The notes under the pieces were generated by a model, which saw only the letters and a list, made by a program, of their open reading frames with translations, was not told where the DNA came from and did no database searches. Position numbers and translations under genes: made by a program. Of a stretch of 5,023 bases of DNA, positions 4,658 to 5,023 are shown one piece after another (the first letter of the stretch is position 1; each line of letters starts with the position of its first letter). The stretch is from assembly GCA_964538565.1 (NCBI GenBank), contig CAZIGW010000074.1, positions 1 through 5,023 of the forward strand, written 5' to 3'. Source of the stretch: CAYVBN01 sp964538565 (lineage in GTDB: Bacteria > Pseudomonadota > Alphaproteobacteria > Rhizobiales > Xanthobacteraceae).

Positions 4658-5023
4658 CTAGGCGGCGTGATCGAGCGCGCGACGCTGCGGCACGCCGACG
4701 AACTCCTTCATGGCTGGATCGCCGGAGGCGGCCGCGATGGCGGCGATCGCCCCGCCCGCCGGCAACAAGGCCGGAGCCGCGGCCGGCGTCCCGCTCTTGA
4801 GCACCGGCAGTTCGATCTCGACGCCCTCGACCTGGTTGCGCCCGTTCTTCTTGGCGCGATAGAGCGCCTGGTCGGCGGCGCCGAGCAGGGTGTGGATCTC
4901 GCAGCGCGCGGCCTCAGCCGAGGCCGCCCCGATGCTGACCGTCACGGTCATCGGGCGGCCGGCGATCTCGCGGCCGGCCGCCTCGATCGCGGCGCGCACG
5001 CGTTCGGCGGCAATCAGCCCTTC
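4658..5023 (-). CDS. GGDEF-domain protein (probable diguanylate cyclase), C-terminal part
   Basis: The minus-strand frame is open from the right edge to a TAG at 4658-4660, giving 121 residues. The reading frame runs past 5023 without a stop, so the GTG at 4999 is internal and the true start lies outside the window. Residues 3-16 (LIAAERVRAAIEAA), VTVSIGAAS (27-35) and ADQALYRAKKNGRNQV (50-65) are the conserved second half of a GGDEF domain, which makes cyclic di-GMP from two GTP. The GGDEF active-site motif and the RxxD inhibitory site would lie upstream and cannot be seen. Catalytic competence is therefore unknown. Residues 66-121 form an Ala/Pro-rich tail with no domain that I recognise. 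The stop codon abuts a REP-like palindrome. Confidence 0.92.
   Translation of the reverse strand, partial: EGLIAAERVRAAIEAAGREIAGRPMTVTVSIGAASAEAARCEIHTLLGAADQALYRAKKNGRNQVEGVEIELPVLKSGTPAAAPALLPAGGAIAAIAAASGDPAMKEFVGVPQRRALDHAA

Overview
The window looks like chromosomal DNA of a high-GC alphaproteobacterium, most likely of the order Hyphomicrobiales (Rhizobiales). This rests on the divergent nnrE/D - glnB-glnA arrangement, a sigma-54 promoter in front of glnB, GC-rich codon use, and an intergenic palindromic repeat of a type I recall from Rhizobiales genomes. The assignment is from memory and was not searched.

Layout. (1) Positions 1-439, plus strand: the C-terminal end of a cupredoxin/multicopper-oxidase-fold protein that has lost most of its copper ligands, so it is more like FtsP/SufI than an active oxidase. 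(2) 498-2006, minus strand: a complete bifunctional NAD(P)H-hydrate epimerase/dehydratase (nnrE-nnrD fusion), convergent with the first gene and divergent from glnB. (3) 2007-2281: the divergent regulatory region, with a near-consensus -24/-12 promoter and a hairpin in the predicted glnB leader. (4) 2282-4093, plus strand: glnB (PII signal protein) and glnA (type I glutamine synthetase), probably an operon, closed by an intrinsic terminator. (5) 4186-4428, minus strand: a small tail-anchored protein of unknown function. (6) 4429-4657: an intergenic region with a perfect 9-bp dyad and a composite palindromic repeat. (7) 4658-5023, minus strand: the C-terminal end of a GGDEF (diguanylate cyclase) protein that runs off the window.

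How it works together. glnB and glnA form the core nitrogen-assimilation module. PII carries the uridylylation tyrosine (Y51), and glutamine synthetase carries the adenylylation tyrosine (Y398). The sigma-54 promoter points to NtrC-type activation under nitrogen limitation. NnrE/D is a metabolite-repair enzyme with no obvious functional tie to nitrogen control. The other genes appear to be unrelated neighbours.

I see no tRNA, rRNA, CRISPR array, transposase or phage gene, and no convincing new multi-gene system. The points most worth a second look are the copper-site loss in the first gene, the glnB leader hairpin, and the composite repeat that abuts the GGDEF gene stop codon.
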